In this document: positions 17,553-26,979 of the stretch, in pieces
Position numbering within the stretch: position 1 is the stretch's first letter
Layout: each line of letters begins with the position of its first letter
Source of the DNA: Bin75 sp965200435
Lineage (GTDB): Bacteria > Nitrospirota > Nitrospiria > Nitrospirales > UBA8639
Assembly: GCA_965200435.1 (NCBI GenBank)
Contig: OZ241337.1
Span: forward strand, 1,178,001-1,242,000
DNA length: 64,000 nt
Direction: 5' to 3'
Made by a program: the position numbers and the translations under genes
Notes under the pieces: generated by a model
Databases searched by the model: none
What the model was told of the DNA's origin: nothing
What the model saw: only the letters and a program-made list of their open reading frames with translations

Positions 17553-18008
17553 TTATTCTGCCACGGGTGGAACGTCTAATTCGGCGAACAGGGTTTCTTT
17601 CAGCTCAGGCCCGTTTCGCCGTATGGCCTGCTCCAATTCCCGGGAAAACACGTCCTGCGAGAGCAGGGTCGTTTCCTGGCGCAGCCCCCCCTCGATGGCG
17701 AGATACAATTTTTCCTGGCACAGGTATTGGAGAAACAGGTCCTGGCCTCGTTGAAAATATTCGTCGTACTCCTCTTGCGGAAGGTGGCGAAGGCCGTTCC
17801 GCAACCACGTCTCCAGTTCCAGGATTCGTTTGAGATGGGAAGCATGGGGGTGCGCCATCTCCACGACGAGTTGAATGCCGCCTTTCCAGCTTCGCTTTTT
17901 GACGTTGAACACGCAGTAGAAAACATCGGGATTCGTTTCGTGCGCCTCAGGCCCGAAAAACAACGTGATTCGATACGAAGGAATTTGGGGCGAGGATGAG
18001 GCGGCCAT
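17553..18008 (-). CDS. hypothetical protein
   Basis: A soluble protein of about 151 residues from the ATG at 18008; an in-frame start at 18044 would add 12 residues. Rich in charged and aromatic residues (RITLFFGPEAHETNPDVFY and the following VFNVKKRSWKGG). No known domain was recognised and there is no signal peptide. It is divergent from the tatA-like gene at 18172. The coding character is good but the function is unknown. Confidence 0.6.
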   Translation of the reverse strand: MAASSSPQIPSYRITLFFGPEAHETNPDVFYCVFNVKKRSWKGGIQLVVEMAHPHASHLKRILELETWLRNGLRHLPQEEYDEYFQRGQDLFLQYLCQEKLYLAIEGGLRQETTLLSQDVFSRELEQAIRRNGPELKETLFAELDVPPVAE

Positions 18009-18171
18009 TGATGACGATTTTACCACTTGTGGCACACAACACAAGAGACGGCTCTTGTCCTCCGTGTGGAAGGAGACGTTTCCCGACGTCCGAGCGGGTT
18101 GACACGTTCCATCGCCGTCTTTACAGTAAACTCAAGGAGGCGTCAGGGGTTGATCCCCTGAAGAAATTGCG

Positions 18172-18987
18172 ATGTTCGGAACCCTCGGCTTTTCAGAACT
18201 GATTATTATTCTGGTCATTGTTCTGATTATTTTCGGAGCGGGACGGCTCCCTCAAATTGGGGAGGGCGTTGGGAAAGCCCTGAAAGGATTTAAAAAGGAA
18301 GTCAATGATATTCCACCGCCCGTGGAAGAACAGAATCCCCAAGCAGCTTTGCCTGAACCTGCCTCTGATGCGGCGGCTCAACCCGGAGCGGCTCCGGCAG
18401 CACAAGTCGCGGACCCTGCTCCGCAGCCCGTGACGCAGCAACCCCACCAGCCGGGTCCCGAAAGGACCCCGGGGACGTTAGCGGCACAGGTATATGGCGG
18501 ATTCGGTCCGGAAACGGTTCAATCGGCTCCCCAACCCTCTGCCGACGCGACGCCGGCCCCTCTTTATCAAGAGCAGTTTGAACCGGTGGCCATGGAACAG
18601 CGTGCCGCGGGTTCAGTGCCTCGACCGATGGCGCAGTATCCGCCTGTGCCTGCTTCGGCCATGACCGCGCCGGCAGGAAAACGACCGGCGGCCATCGTGA
18701 ATAAAAAGGCTGTGGCGCGTGTGCAAGCGCAACGTGCCGCGATGCAGGCCAAAGCCGCCAAGCCCCCGCCGCCGGCTCCGGCAAGTGACGACTTGCAATC
18801 GCTTGGAGAGGGACTGGGGAGTACCCTCCGAACCTTCCGCGAAGCAACCGCGGACGTGCGGAATGCAATCGATCCCGAAATGAGTACCATCCAAGCGGAG
18901 TTGGAATCAGCGCAAAAAGAAGTCGAACAGTCCATTGAAGCGGCGAAACAACCCCCTGTTCCCAAAGATCCACCTCCAACCACGTAA
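18172..18987 (+). CDS. tatA: TatA/TatB-family translocase protein with a long extension
   Basis: Component of the twin-arginine pathway that exports folded proteins. Residues 1-45 give a classical TatA module: short membrane helix (LGFSELIIILVIVLIIFGAGRLP is the hallmark region) and amphipathic helix beginning IGEGVGKALKGFKKEV. Usual TatA proteins end within about 60-100 residues; this one has 271, with a Pro/Ala/Gln-rich linker and a C-terminal segment near residues 208-235 (LGEGLGSTLRTFREATADV) that resembles a second copy of the amphipathic helix. No tatC is adjacent. Assignment to the family is firm; TatA versus TatB is not. Confidence 0.85.
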   Translation: MFGTLGFSELIIILVIVLIIFGAGRLPQIGEGVGKALKGFKKEVNDIPPPVEEQNPQAALPEPASDAAAQPGAAPAAQVADPAPQPVTQQPHQPGPERTPGTLAAQVYGGFGPETVQSAPQPSADATPAPLYQEQFEPVAMEQRAAGSVPRPMAQYPPVPASAMTAPAGKRPAAIVNKKAVARVQAQRAAMQAKAAKPPPPAPASDDLQSLGEGLGSTLRTFREATADVRNAIDPEMSTIQAELESAQKEVEQSIEAAKQPPVPKDPPPTT

Positions 18988-18994
18988 CGGGACG

Positions 18995-19834
18995 TTGAGC
19001 AAGTACGTCCCGATCTTGGTCGAAAGACCTCTTCTGCGCAAAGACCGTGGCTTTGCCACGTTGGCGTTCCTTTTCATTAGCGTGTTCCTTGGTGCAGGAT
19101 GTCAGGTGGAAGCCCCTGTTGGGGACCCGCAAAACATCACCGCTCGTCTCGTCACCCTTCTCAAGGATCCTTCCCGGGACGTTCGACGAACCGCTGCACA
19201 ATCGCTCGGGAAAATCGGGCACGCCGCTGCCACCACGGCCTTGGCTGAGGCGTTATCCGATCCCGATTCCCAAGTTCGTGAATACAGTGCCTGGGCCTTG
19301 GGACAAATAGGAGAAGACGTGAATGATGAGGCAGCCGTCCGCCTGGCGGGAGCCTTGGGCGATGGGCACCCTTCCGTCAAACGGGCTGCCGCCCAGGCGT
19401 TGGGAAAAATCGGCCCCCGTCAGCAAGTCATTGCAGTCCTCATTCAAATATTGACCGTCGGAGAGAGCAATAGCCGACGTGCCGCAGTTGCAGCACTCGC
19501 CCAACTCGAAGCCAAGAGTGCCTATCCGGCGTTGCGGGAAGCCCTGACCGATCCTGAACCGACTGTGCGACAGGGAGCCCTGGCGGCGTTGGGTGAGTTG
19601 GGCGATCGTCGGGCTCTTGCTGACTTTCGGGAACGGCTTCTGTTCGATGGCGACCATGGAGTGCGAACCGAGGCTGCCTATCGATTGGGAAAATTGGGAG
19701 ATCCCGCTGATCACGCGGAGTTGCAAACGCTGGATGAAGCCACCCATAACGATGCGTTCCCCGGTGTCCGGTTGTGGGCCGGCTGGGCAAAGGCTCATAT
19801 TGGTTCTGCGACGACGGGGGAGGAGGAACCGTAA
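18995..19834 (+). CDS. HEAT-repeat lipoprotein
   Basis: Predicted lipoprotein with PBS-lyase-type HEAT repeats. A TTG start at 18995, eight bases after tatA, gives a normal signal peptide ending in the lipobox LGAGC; an alternative TTG at 18935 overlaps tatA and adds 20 residues. At least five repeats follow (for example RRTAAQSLGKIGHAA and REYSAWALGQIGEDV). Likely anchored in the cell envelope as a protein-binding scaffold (inference). The closeness to tatA suggests one transcript. Confidence 0.8.
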   Translation: MSKYVPILVERPLLRKDRGFATLAFLFISVFLGAGCQVEAPVGDPQNITARLVTLLKDPSRDVRRTAAQSLGKIGHAAATTALAEALSDPDSQVREYSAWALGQIGEDVNDEAAVRLAGALGDGHPSVKRAAAQALGKIGPRQQVIAVLIQILTVGESNSRRAAVAALAQLEAKSAYPALREALTDPEPTVRQGALAALGELGDRRALADFRERLLFDGDHGVRTEAAYRLGKLGDPADHAELQTLDEATHNDAFPGVRLWAGWAKAHIGSATTGEEEP

Positions 19835-19858
19835 CGACGATTCTCCCCGCACGGTCGG

Positions 19859-21856
19859 CTATTCGACCTTCGTATCCACGAGGAGTTCAGTGGCCCGGCG
19901 AATGGCATCTCGGGCACCCATCAATACGACAATGTCTCCGGCTTCGAGCACGGTTTTGTCTGAAGGATTGGAGTCCGTGATCCCGTTGCGCATCAAGGCG
20001 ATCACGGATGCGCCGGTTCGTGGTCTAACAGCCAACCCATGCAGTGATTGGTCCAGTGCGGGTGAATCCTCATCGATGCGGAAGGTTTCCACTTCCACGT
20101 CCTCGAGCGTGCCGGACCGGAGATGGTGGACCAGTTCGGGCAGTTCTCCCCGGCGGAGCAGCGCATAGCCTTCCCGCCGGATCTGTTCGGCTTTCCCGAG
20201 GATGACCTGGTCGGGAATTTGGAACGACTGGAGCACAAGGGTGGAGATTTCAATCGAGGTTTCAAATTCCTCGGGAATAATTTCGCTGGCTCCGAGTTTG
20301 TGCAATTCTTCGAGTTCTTTGAGATACCGGGTCCGGACAATGACGTGAATCGACGGGTTCAGACTCTTGGCCAGTTGGACGATACGTCGTGCTCCAAAGG
20401 GGTCGGAAATCGCGACCACGAGGACTCTGGCGTTTTCAACTTGGACTTGGCGCAAAATCGTCGGATTGGTGGCGTCGCCATACTGAATGGGGACACCCGT
20501 CCCGATTTCCAATTGCACCACTTCCCCCCGGATATCTAGAACGACGTAGGGAATTTCGAACTCTCGAAGCACTCGCGACAGATTGCGACCGTTCAAGCCG
20601 TATCCCACGATGATGACGTGATCGCTGAGTTTGAATTGAACCGTTTCCGCGCGCAGGGACACACGCCCGGGCAACCATTGGCGCAGCCGCTGCATGGCTT
20701 CCGTCCGTCTCGCGATTTTCGGAGACCACTGGATCAAAAACGGTGTAATGATCATGGTCAGGACCGAGACGGCCAGAAAAAGATTATAGGTTTCATGGTG
20801 CAGAATATCTGCCTTGAGGCCTTCTCCGGCCAGGATAAAGGCAAATTCGCCTACTTGAGCCAGGGCCACGCCAGCCAGGATCGCCGAACGAAGCGGCGCG
20901 CCGACCGCTAACACCGCCGCGGCTCCCGTCACAAATTTGCCGATGACGACGGCGCCGACCATCGTCATGATGAACAGGGGGTATTCCAGGATCACGCGCG
21001 TATCCATGAGCATGCCGATCGAGACAAAAAACAGGCTGTTAAAGCTGTCCCGAAACGGGAGAATCTCGGCCAGCGCCTGATGGCTGTATTCCGATTCAGA
21101 GATCAGGAGTCCGGCTATAAAGGCGCCGAGGGCGATGGATAACCCAAACAGTGAGGTCAACCACGCCGTTCCCATGCAGAGGACCACAATAGTCAGAAGA
21201 AAAAGTTCCCGGTTTTTCGTCCAAACGATATGCTGAAGGAGTTTGGGAACGAAGACTCTGGCGGCCAGCACAATCAGGAAAACCAGGGCGAGAGATTGTC
21301 CGAGGGTCAACAGAATGCGACCCATGCCTTCCGATCCCTGGTTTCCCAAAAATGGCGTCATGAGCATCATGGGCACGATGGCCAAGTCCTGAAAAATCAG
21401 GATGCCGATCGTGGATCGTCCGTGCAGAGTATCGCTTTCTCCGCGCTCAGCCAGCGCCTTCAGGACGATGGCGGTACTGCTTAGAGTGACCAGGAATCCC
21501 CAGAAAATGGCGGAGTTCATGTCGAAGTCCAAGAGGAACCCGCCAACGGCGAAAAAAAGCAGGACGCTGAAAATCTGGGCCGGTCCTCCCACGAAAAACA
21601 AGATCTTCGAGGACTTCAATTTCGCCAACGAAAATTCCAGGCCGATGGTGAACAGCAGCAGCATCACCCCAATCTCGGCCAGCACGTGCACGTGTTCCCG
21701 GTCGGAAATGAGATTGAGTCCATAGGGACCCACCAGAGCCCCCACGACGAGGAACCCCGCAATCGAAGGGAGGTGGAGTTTTTGAAACAGGAAGACCACC
21801 GCGATGGACACGGAGAAAATAAGGATGACGTCCCTGAGTGCGCTGAATTCATCCAT
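19859..21856 (-). CDS. CPA2 monovalent cation:proton antiporter with RCK domains (Kef/YbaL type)
   Basis: Inner-membrane potassium or sodium:proton antiporter regulated by nucleotide binding. The 665-residue protein has about twelve helices in residues 1-390 including GLEFSLAKLK and the conserved QDLAIVP helix, then an RCK/TrkA-N domain with VIIVGYGLNGRNLSRV (about 415-430) and a TrkA-C domain at the end. AGGAG eight bases upstream supports the ATG at 21856. It is convergent with the HEAT lipoprotein gene. A second CPA2 transporter lies on the other side of leuCD. Confidence 0.9.
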   Translation of the reverse strand: MDEFSALRDVILIFSVSIAVVFLFQKLHLPSIAGFLVVGALVGPYGLNLISDREHVHVLAEIGVMLLLFTIGLEFSLAKLKSSKILFFVGGPAQIFSVLLFFAVGGFLLDFDMNSAIFWGFLVTLSSTAIVLKALAERGESDTLHGRSTIGILIFQDLAIVPMMLMTPFLGNQGSEGMGRILLTLGQSLALVFLIVLAARVFVPKLLQHIVWTKNRELFLLTIVVLCMGTAWLTSLFGLSIALGAFIAGLLISESEYSHQALAEILPFRDSFNSLFFVSIGMLMDTRVILEYPLFIMTMVGAVVIGKFVTGAAAVLAVGAPLRSAILAGVALAQVGEFAFILAGEGLKADILHHETYNLFLAVSVLTMIITPFLIQWSPKIARRTEAMQRLRQWLPGRVSLRAETVQFKLSDHVIIVGYGLNGRNLSRVLREFEIPYVVLDIRGEVVQLEIGTGVPIQYGDATNPTILRQVQVENARVLVVAISDPFGARRIVQLAKSLNPSIHVIVRTRYLKELEELHKLGASEIIPEEFETSIEISTLVLQSFQIPDQVILGKAEQIRREGYALLRRGELPELVHHLRSGTLEDVEVETFRIDEDSPALDQSLHGLAVRPRTGASVIALMRNGITDSNPSDKTVLEAGDIVVLMGARDAIRRATELLVDTKVE

Positions 21857-21964
21857 CGTGACGACTCCTGAGAACGAAAGAACGGAACAGGGGAATGAGA
21901 GAGCCTTGCCTTCGTTCAGAACTTGGTTCGTCCAGCGACGTTGGTGACATCGGGAAACGCGGAT

Positions 21965-22588
21965 TTACGAGCACACATCTTGGAAAAGCCAGGGAACTTC
22001 CTGCTTTCTTCTTGCTTCGTAGTCCGCAATTTCCCGTTCTCGTTGGAGGGTCAAGCCAATGGCGTCCAACCCTTGCAGAAGGCACTGTTTTCGAAATGGA
22101 TCAATGGAAAATCGAAACATGGATTTCTGTGGCGTGGTAATTGCTTGCGAGGCCAAGTCGATCGTCAGTTCAAACCGCTCATCCGCGCAAACGTGGTCAA
22201 AGAGCCGTTGAATGTCCCCGGCGTCAAGCACAATTGGCAGGATGCTGTTTTGAAAGCAGTTGTTATAAAAAATTTCGGCAAAGCTTGGGGCGAGGATGGC
22301 ACGAATACCATAATCCAACAGAGCCCAGGGCGCATGTTCCCTGGAAGAACCACAGCCGAAATTGTCGCGAGTCAGCAGAATAGTCGCATCAGCGTACCGC
22401 GGTTGATTCATGAAAAAATCCGGGTCCGGGGTCCCATCGGGAAAATTGCGCCAATCGGCAAAAAGCCCCTCTTTCAATCCCGTTCGATGAATCGTCTTGA
22501 GATACTGCTTGGGAATGATCTGATCGGTATCGACGTCCACGCGATCCAGTGGAGCGACGCGTCCGATATGGATGGTAAACGGTTCCAT
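21965..22588 (-). CDS. leuD: 3-isopropylmalate dehydratase small subunit
   Basis: Swivelling domain of isopropylmalate isomerase, second step of leucine synthesis. The 207-residue protein has the typical motifs VDTDQIIPKQYLKTI, NFGCGSSREHAPWAL and FAEIFYNNCFQNSILP. The ATG at 22588 was chosen over 22594 because AGGAG lies seven bases before it. It follows leuC by 15 bases, so both subunits come from one message. Confidence 0.95.
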   Translation of the reverse strand: MEPFTIHIGRVAPLDRVDVDTDQIIPKQYLKTIHRTGLKEGLFADWRNFPDGTPDPDFFMNQPRYADATILLTRDNFGCGSSREHAPWALLDYGIRAILAPSFAEIFYNNCFQNSILPIVLDAGDIQRLFDHVCADERFELTIDLASQAITTPQKSMFRFSIDPFRKQCLLQGLDAIGLTLQREREIADYEARRKQEVPWLFQDVCS

Positions 22589-22603
22589 GGCCATACTCCT
22601 GGG

Positions 22604-24007
22604 TCAGGCCCAATGACGAATATCGACGAAGAGGCCGGTGACGGCTGCCGCCGCGGCCATGGCCGGGGAGACCAGGTGTGTTCGCCCGCCCTTGCCCTGG
22701 CGCCCTTCGAAGTTTCGGTTGCTGGTTGACGCGCAACGCTCACCCGGTTGGAGCACGTCGGCATTCATGGCCAAGCACATACTGCAGCCGGATTCCCGCC
22801 ATTCGGCCCCGGCTGCTCGAAAGATGGCGTCCAAGCCCTCGTCTTCCGCTTGTTTTTTGACTAGGCCCGAACCCGGCACGACCATCGCCTGCACACCGGG
22901 CACGACTTTTCGCCCTTTGAAGTAGGAGGCAGCCAAGCGCAAATCTTCAATCCGCGAATTGGTACACGATCCGATAAACACCCGGTCGATGGGGATATCC
23001 ACGATAGGGGTTCCGGGTGAAAGGGCCATGTAATCGAGCGCTCGTGCCGTGGCATCCCGCGTTTCCGCGTCGGAAAAGGACCGCGGGTCCGGGACCACGC
23101 CGTCCACCCCGGTCACCATGCCCGGATTTGTGCCCCAAGTGACTTGAGGGGCAACGTCTTCCGCCTGAAGCGTGACGACTCGATCATAGGCGGCTCCGGG
23201 ATCCGTGCGCAGTCCTTCCCAATGCCGGACGGCCTGGGTCCAGAGAGGATCGGGGGGAACCATGGGACGGCCTTGGATATAGGAGAAGGTGGTCTCGTCA
23301 GGGGCAATCATGCCGGCACGGGCTCCACCTTCAATAGACATGTTGCAAAGGGTCATGCGGCCTTCCATCGACAAGGAACGAATCGCCTCGCCCGTGTATT
23401 CCACCACGTACCCGTTGCCTCCGGCGGTGCCGATGTTCCCGATGATGGCGAGAATCAGATCTTTTGCCGAACAGTGGGGAGAGACGTGGCCGTCAACTCG
23501 GATTTCCATGGTTCGGGGCCGTTTTTGAATCAGGCATTGGGTGGCCAGCACGTGTTCGACTTCACTGGTTCCGATGCCGAAAGCCAACGCCCCGAATGCG
23601 CCATGGGTCGAGGTATGGGAATCCCCGCAGACAATCGTCATCCCGGGTAAGGTGAGTCCCTGTTCCGGGCCGATGACGTGCACGATCCCCTGACGCACGT
23701 CGTGCATGGAGAACATTGTAATGCCGAAGTCCGCGCAGTGCCGTTCGAGCGTTTGAATTTGCAGGAGACTCAAGGGGTCGGCAATGCCCAAACGTCGGTC
23801 GGTAGTTGGCACGTTGTGGTCCGGGACCGCGAGGGTCGCCTCCGGGCGACGAGGGCGACGTCCGGCCAGCTTGAGCCCTTCAAAGGCTTGCGGGGAAGTC
23901 ACTTCATGGACCAAGTGGCGATCGATATACAACAGGGTCGTGCCGTCCGACTCCTCACGAACCACGTGGGGGGCCCATATTTTTTCAAAAAGCGTTTGCG
24001 CTGCCAT
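22604..24007 (-). CDS. leuC: 3-isopropylmalate dehydratase large subunit
   Basis: Catalytic subunit with the [4Fe-4S] cluster that isomerises 2- to 3-isopropylmalate. The cluster cysteines are visible in FIGSCTNSRIEDL and in SGCSMCLAMN; the aconitase-family region SHTSTHGAFGALAFGIG is intact. The ATG at 24007 gives 467 residues, the normal length; the longer open frame to 24127 is unlikely. GAGAGG upstream is a plausible ribosome site. First gene of leuC-leuD. Confidence 0.95.
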   Translation of the reverse strand: MAAQTLFEKIWAPHVVREESDGTTLLYIDRHLVHEVTSPQAFEGLKLAGRRPRRPEATLAVPDHNVPTTDRRLGIADPLSLLQIQTLERHCADFGITMFSMHDVRQGIVHVIGPEQGLTLPGMTIVCGDSHTSTHGAFGALAFGIGTSEVEHVLATQCLIQKRPRTMEIRVDGHVSPHCSAKDLILAIIGNIGTAGGNGYVVEYTGEAIRSLSMEGRMTLCNMSIEGGARAGMIAPDETTFSYIQGRPMVPPDPLWTQAVRHWEGLRTDPGAAYDRVVTLQAEDVAPQVTWGTNPGMVTGVDGVVPDPRSFSDAETRDATARALDYMALSPGTPIVDIPIDRVFIGSCTNSRIEDLRLAASYFKGRKVVPGVQAMVVPGSGLVKKQAEDEGLDAIFRAAGAEWRESGCSMCLAMNADVLQPGERCASTSNRNFEGRQGKGGRTHLVSPAMAAAAAVTGLFVDIRHWA

Positions 24008-24240
24008 CACCCAGACCTCTCTTCGTGAGCAGTCAATATGGCGCATTGAGCACGTGGCGTGCAACCCCTCGGCCTTGTCCCCGAGGCGGAGTGGCGGTTC
24101 ACCTCTTCCGTTGTCCGACCTTGCCATAGACTTGGTCGTCCATCTTCGCTACAATTCCAACTCCCATTCCAACCCGAGTGCCAAAAGCTGCGAATTCATA
24201 ACCGTGCGGAGCAAGGCATCGTACACGAGACTTAGTAGGC

Positions 24241-25863
24241 ATGATCGAAGAAGCCCTGCTGTCCATCGGTCTGGTTATCATCGTCGCCAAACTGGTCGAG
24301 GGTGTTCTTCGACCGTTCCGGCTGAACTCCATCGTGGCCTATATGGCGACCGGGATCCTGCTGGGACCGATCGCCGGACTCGTCGATCCCACCGGCGATC
24401 TCCAGATTTTGCTGGGCATCGGCATCTTCCTCTTCTTCTTCCTCATCGGCCTGGACGAACTCGATATTTCCGGCTTCATCGCCGCCCTTAGCGGCCGCTT
24501 CTTCGTCGCCGCAATCATATCTGTCCTGGTATCCCTGGCCGTTGCGCTGACCGTGACCTCCGATGTTCTCTACGACTTTGGGTTTGGACTTGATTTCACA
24601 GGGTCGCTGGCCCTCGCCGGGGTCTTTTCTTTAACCAGCCTCGGCCTTGTAGCCAAAGTGCTGGTCGACGAAGGGCGCCTCCGGGAACCCATCGGGATTC
24701 AACTCTTCACGACCGCGCTGATTGCCGAATTGTTGTGCCTCTTGCTCGTGGGATTCACCATCGGTGAGCACATGTACCATGTGAGCTGGGAGAGCCTGCT
24801 CATCCTGCCGGGAAAGATCGCCGCTTTTACGGTGGTCACCTGGGTGTTGGCCAGCCGGGTGCTTCCGCCCGTGATCATTCTGCTGAAACGCTTTCTGAAG
24901 GTGTCTCAACTTTCCTTCGGACTGATTTTAGGCGGGTTGTTCCTGACCGTTGTCGGCGCCGAGCAGATGGGGCTGCACGGCTCCCTGGGGGCGCTGCTGT
25001 TTGGCGCTGCCTTGTCGAATCTCCCCTATTACGTGCGGCGGGACGTCGTTCCTGGCATGAGAGGCGTCGCCGACGGACTGTTCGTGCCCCTCTTCTTCTC
25101 CTCGGCCGGGTTACACCTGAGCCTGTCGTTTACCGAGTTGCCGGTGTGGACGATTGCGGCATTGGTCGTCATTCCCCTGGCCGGAAAGTTTGCCGGGGTC
25201 CTTATCGGCGCCGTTGTGGTGAGACTGGACAATCCCTTAGCTCTGGCCACGGGATTGATGGCCAAAGGCATTGCGGAAATGGCGCTCCTGCTTGTGCTTC
25301 TCCAGATCGGCGTCATCCGACACGATATCTTTTCCTTGCTCGTGCTGATTATGCTCGCCTATATCCTGTTTGCTCCGCTGGCGATCCGCGTCGTTCTCCA
25401 TCGGGTGAAGCCGCCGGAACAGGCAACGCTCCCCGAATCGCTCCCCCCCTCTCTGGCCAAGTTTGTGCTGGACCACATCACCGTTGGCGATATACTCGAA
25501 CGAACCCGGGCTTATCCCAACCCTTCGATGTCGGTACGAAGCTTTGCCGATCACTGGATCGTCCCCTACCAGCAAGACTACGCCGTTGTGGATCACGGCG
25601 AACTGTGCGGGATTGTGGCTGTGAGCATGCTGCGCTATCTGCCCAAAGAGGCATGGGCCCACACGCGTCTGGCGAAACTTGTTCGCCGCAGTACGCTGTA
25701 TACTTGGCCAGGGGAGCTGGTTGAAGACGTGCTGCAGCGAATGACGGAAAACTCGCAGACGGTCATGCCCGTGCGGGACCGGGAATCCATGAAGTTCTTG
25801 GGCGTGATCACCAGTCGGGAGATTCTGGAGCTTATCACCCGAGAAGCCATCGGCGAATATTAA
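24241..25863 (+). CDS. CPA2 cation:proton antiporter with C-terminal CBS domains
   Basis: A 540-residue inner-membrane exchanger. Residues 1-385 are a run of hydrophobic helices with conserved family segments (SIVAYMATGILLGP, GLHGSLGALLFGAALS). The last 140 residues lack membrane helices and look like a CBS pair (a stretch around VDHGELCGIVAVSMLRY and MPVRDRESMKFLGVITSRE), which could sense adenine nucleotides. It differs from the RCK-bearing antiporter at 19859. It is divergent from leuC; the transported ion cannot be told from sequence. Confidence 0.88.
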   Translation: MIEEALLSIGLVIIVAKLVEGVLRPFRLNSIVAYMATGILLGPIAGLVDPTGDLQILLGIGIFLFFFLIGLDELDISGFIAALSGRFFVAAIISVLVSLAVALTVTSDVLYDFGFGLDFTGSLALAGVFSLTSLGLVAKVLVDEGRLREPIGIQLFTTALIAELLCLLLVGFTIGEHMYHVSWESLLILPGKIAAFTVVTWVLASRVLPPVIILLKRFLKVSQLSFGLILGGLFLTVVGAEQMGLHGSLGALLFGAALSNLPYYVRRDVVPGMRGVADGLFVPLFFSSAGLHLSLSFTELPVWTIAALVVIPLAGKFAGVLIGAVVVRLDNPLALATGLMAKGIAEMALLLVLLQIGVIRHDIFSLLVLIMLAYILFAPLAIRVVLHRVKPPEQATLPESLPPSLAKFVLDHITVGDILERTRAYPNPSMSVRSFADHWIVPYQQDYAVVDHGELCGIVAVSMLRYLPKEAWAHTRLAKLVRRSTLYTWPGELVEDVLQRMTENSQTVMPVRDRESMKFLGVITSREILELITREAIGEY

Positions 25864-26173
25864 ACGTTCATCGGGGACGATGAGGCGTGCTGACTCGCAT
25901 TCGTGAATGAGCCTTGGATAGACTTGTGGCCGAAACGTTGCCCCTCAATGCCGTGGGCTTCCGCATCCTTGTCTCCATGACAGAAGCGTTCCCAAAAGAG
26001 ACGGTGGAGTATCTCAGATCGTCAACCCGTCTCGGGGCAACCAACTCCGTGACAACAGCCCGGATGCGGCTTGCTTGAGACATCCTGATTTGGTATAAAA
26101 AGCAAGGCTTTTCAGAAAATGGGCTTCTCGCCTCTGCGGATTTCTTTCTACTTGAGCTTTTTGAGGTAAGGGA
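25864..26173. other. stretch without a recognised gene
   Basis: On the plus strand an open stretch around 25910-26070 (…VEYLRSSTRLGATNSVTTAR) looks faintly coding but has no start, ribosome site or recognised family, and stops follow. It may be decayed DNA continuous with the relics at 26174-26885. Confidence 0.3.
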
Positions 26174-26506
26174 GTGGGGGTGAAAAATTTTTCAACCATA
26201 ATTCAACCACCCTTGGTGTATTCCGGGGAGCATGCGAAAGCCCGCCTCTTCGACCAAGCAGGGGCCGACAACTCTATCCGGCATACCACCATAGGCGATC
26301 CTGTGCGGGGAGGGCTGTCCTCGTTACCTCCGGCCGATCTGCAACGGTTCATCGAGTCGGGGATAGAGGAGAAGAAAGATCTCCGTCACGCGCCGCAGGC
26401 CCTGCGTGATTTCTTCAACAATTTTGAAGAGACTGCCTGGTTTGACCAGCCAAGTCCTTCGGCCAGGTATTTTGATCTGGTGGCCTATAACACAACGACT
26501 ACCTGA
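26174..26506 (+). pseudogene. fragment resembling the N-terminus of an MpaB/rubber-oxygenase-like (DUF2236) protein
   Basis: A 110-residue frame whose second half (PPADLQRFIESGIEEKKDL, APQALRDFFNNFEET, AWFDQPS) resembles the segment before the haem-binding core of oxygenases of the DUF2236 type. It ends in a short run of threonines and the rest of the protein is absent. Start GTG/ATG choice is unclear. The resemblance is weak, and an unrelated small gene cannot be excluded. Confidence 0.35.
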
Positions 26507-26519
26507 CACCCTTGTCAAC

Positions 26520-26885
26520 TCCCGAGGGTAGAATCCAGTTCCACGTTTTTGCGGTTGGCGAACAGGCCCGGGAACTTTTCCCATTGACCGATGAGGAAAT
26601 CGGCCACAAGGACTGGGAAAAGAAATACGTCAATCTATCCCATGCATGCCGCAAAAACAGATTTTTGTCAGGGTAGACCGATGGGAAGAGGCAGTATGTC
26701 TAGCCCCGCCCAGTATGCTGAAAGCGATAGATGAAATGCGACGGCAAGACACCCAGGTCGTCTTCTGCCTGTTTCTCGCCGATGATTCTATACAGATGCC
26801 CTGCACCACCGACGCCATACGTAGCGGCATCCAAGTCGCTGAGGACGCGGCGCGCGCCTTGTACTCCATGAAAAGGACAGTATAA
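26520..26885 (+). pseudogene. C-terminal remnant of a flavin amine-oxidase-like protein
   Basis: Two frames join to give the end of an FAD-dependent amine oxidase/protoporphyrinogen-oxidase-like protein: FHVFAVGEQARELFPLTDEE and KKYVNLSHA in one frame to about 26640, then KQIFVRVDRWEEAVCLAPP, and finally ADDSIQMPCTTDAIRSGIQV, the typical final FAD-contact and SG-x-x-AA region, in the next frame. The N-terminal FAD-binding half is missing. A frameshift lies near 26645. Confidence 0.6.
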
Positions 26886-26979
26886 AAAATGAAAAAAGGC
26901 CGGAAAGGTTGTTTTTGCTGCCATCACTCAACTCATACTGTGGGTGTCAGCCATTAACAGTGGAAGGAAATGATGAACC

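Noticed and set aside
19859..25863. Long open frames antisense to the antiporter and leuCD genes
   Set aside because: They mirror the codon pattern of well supported genes on the other strand.
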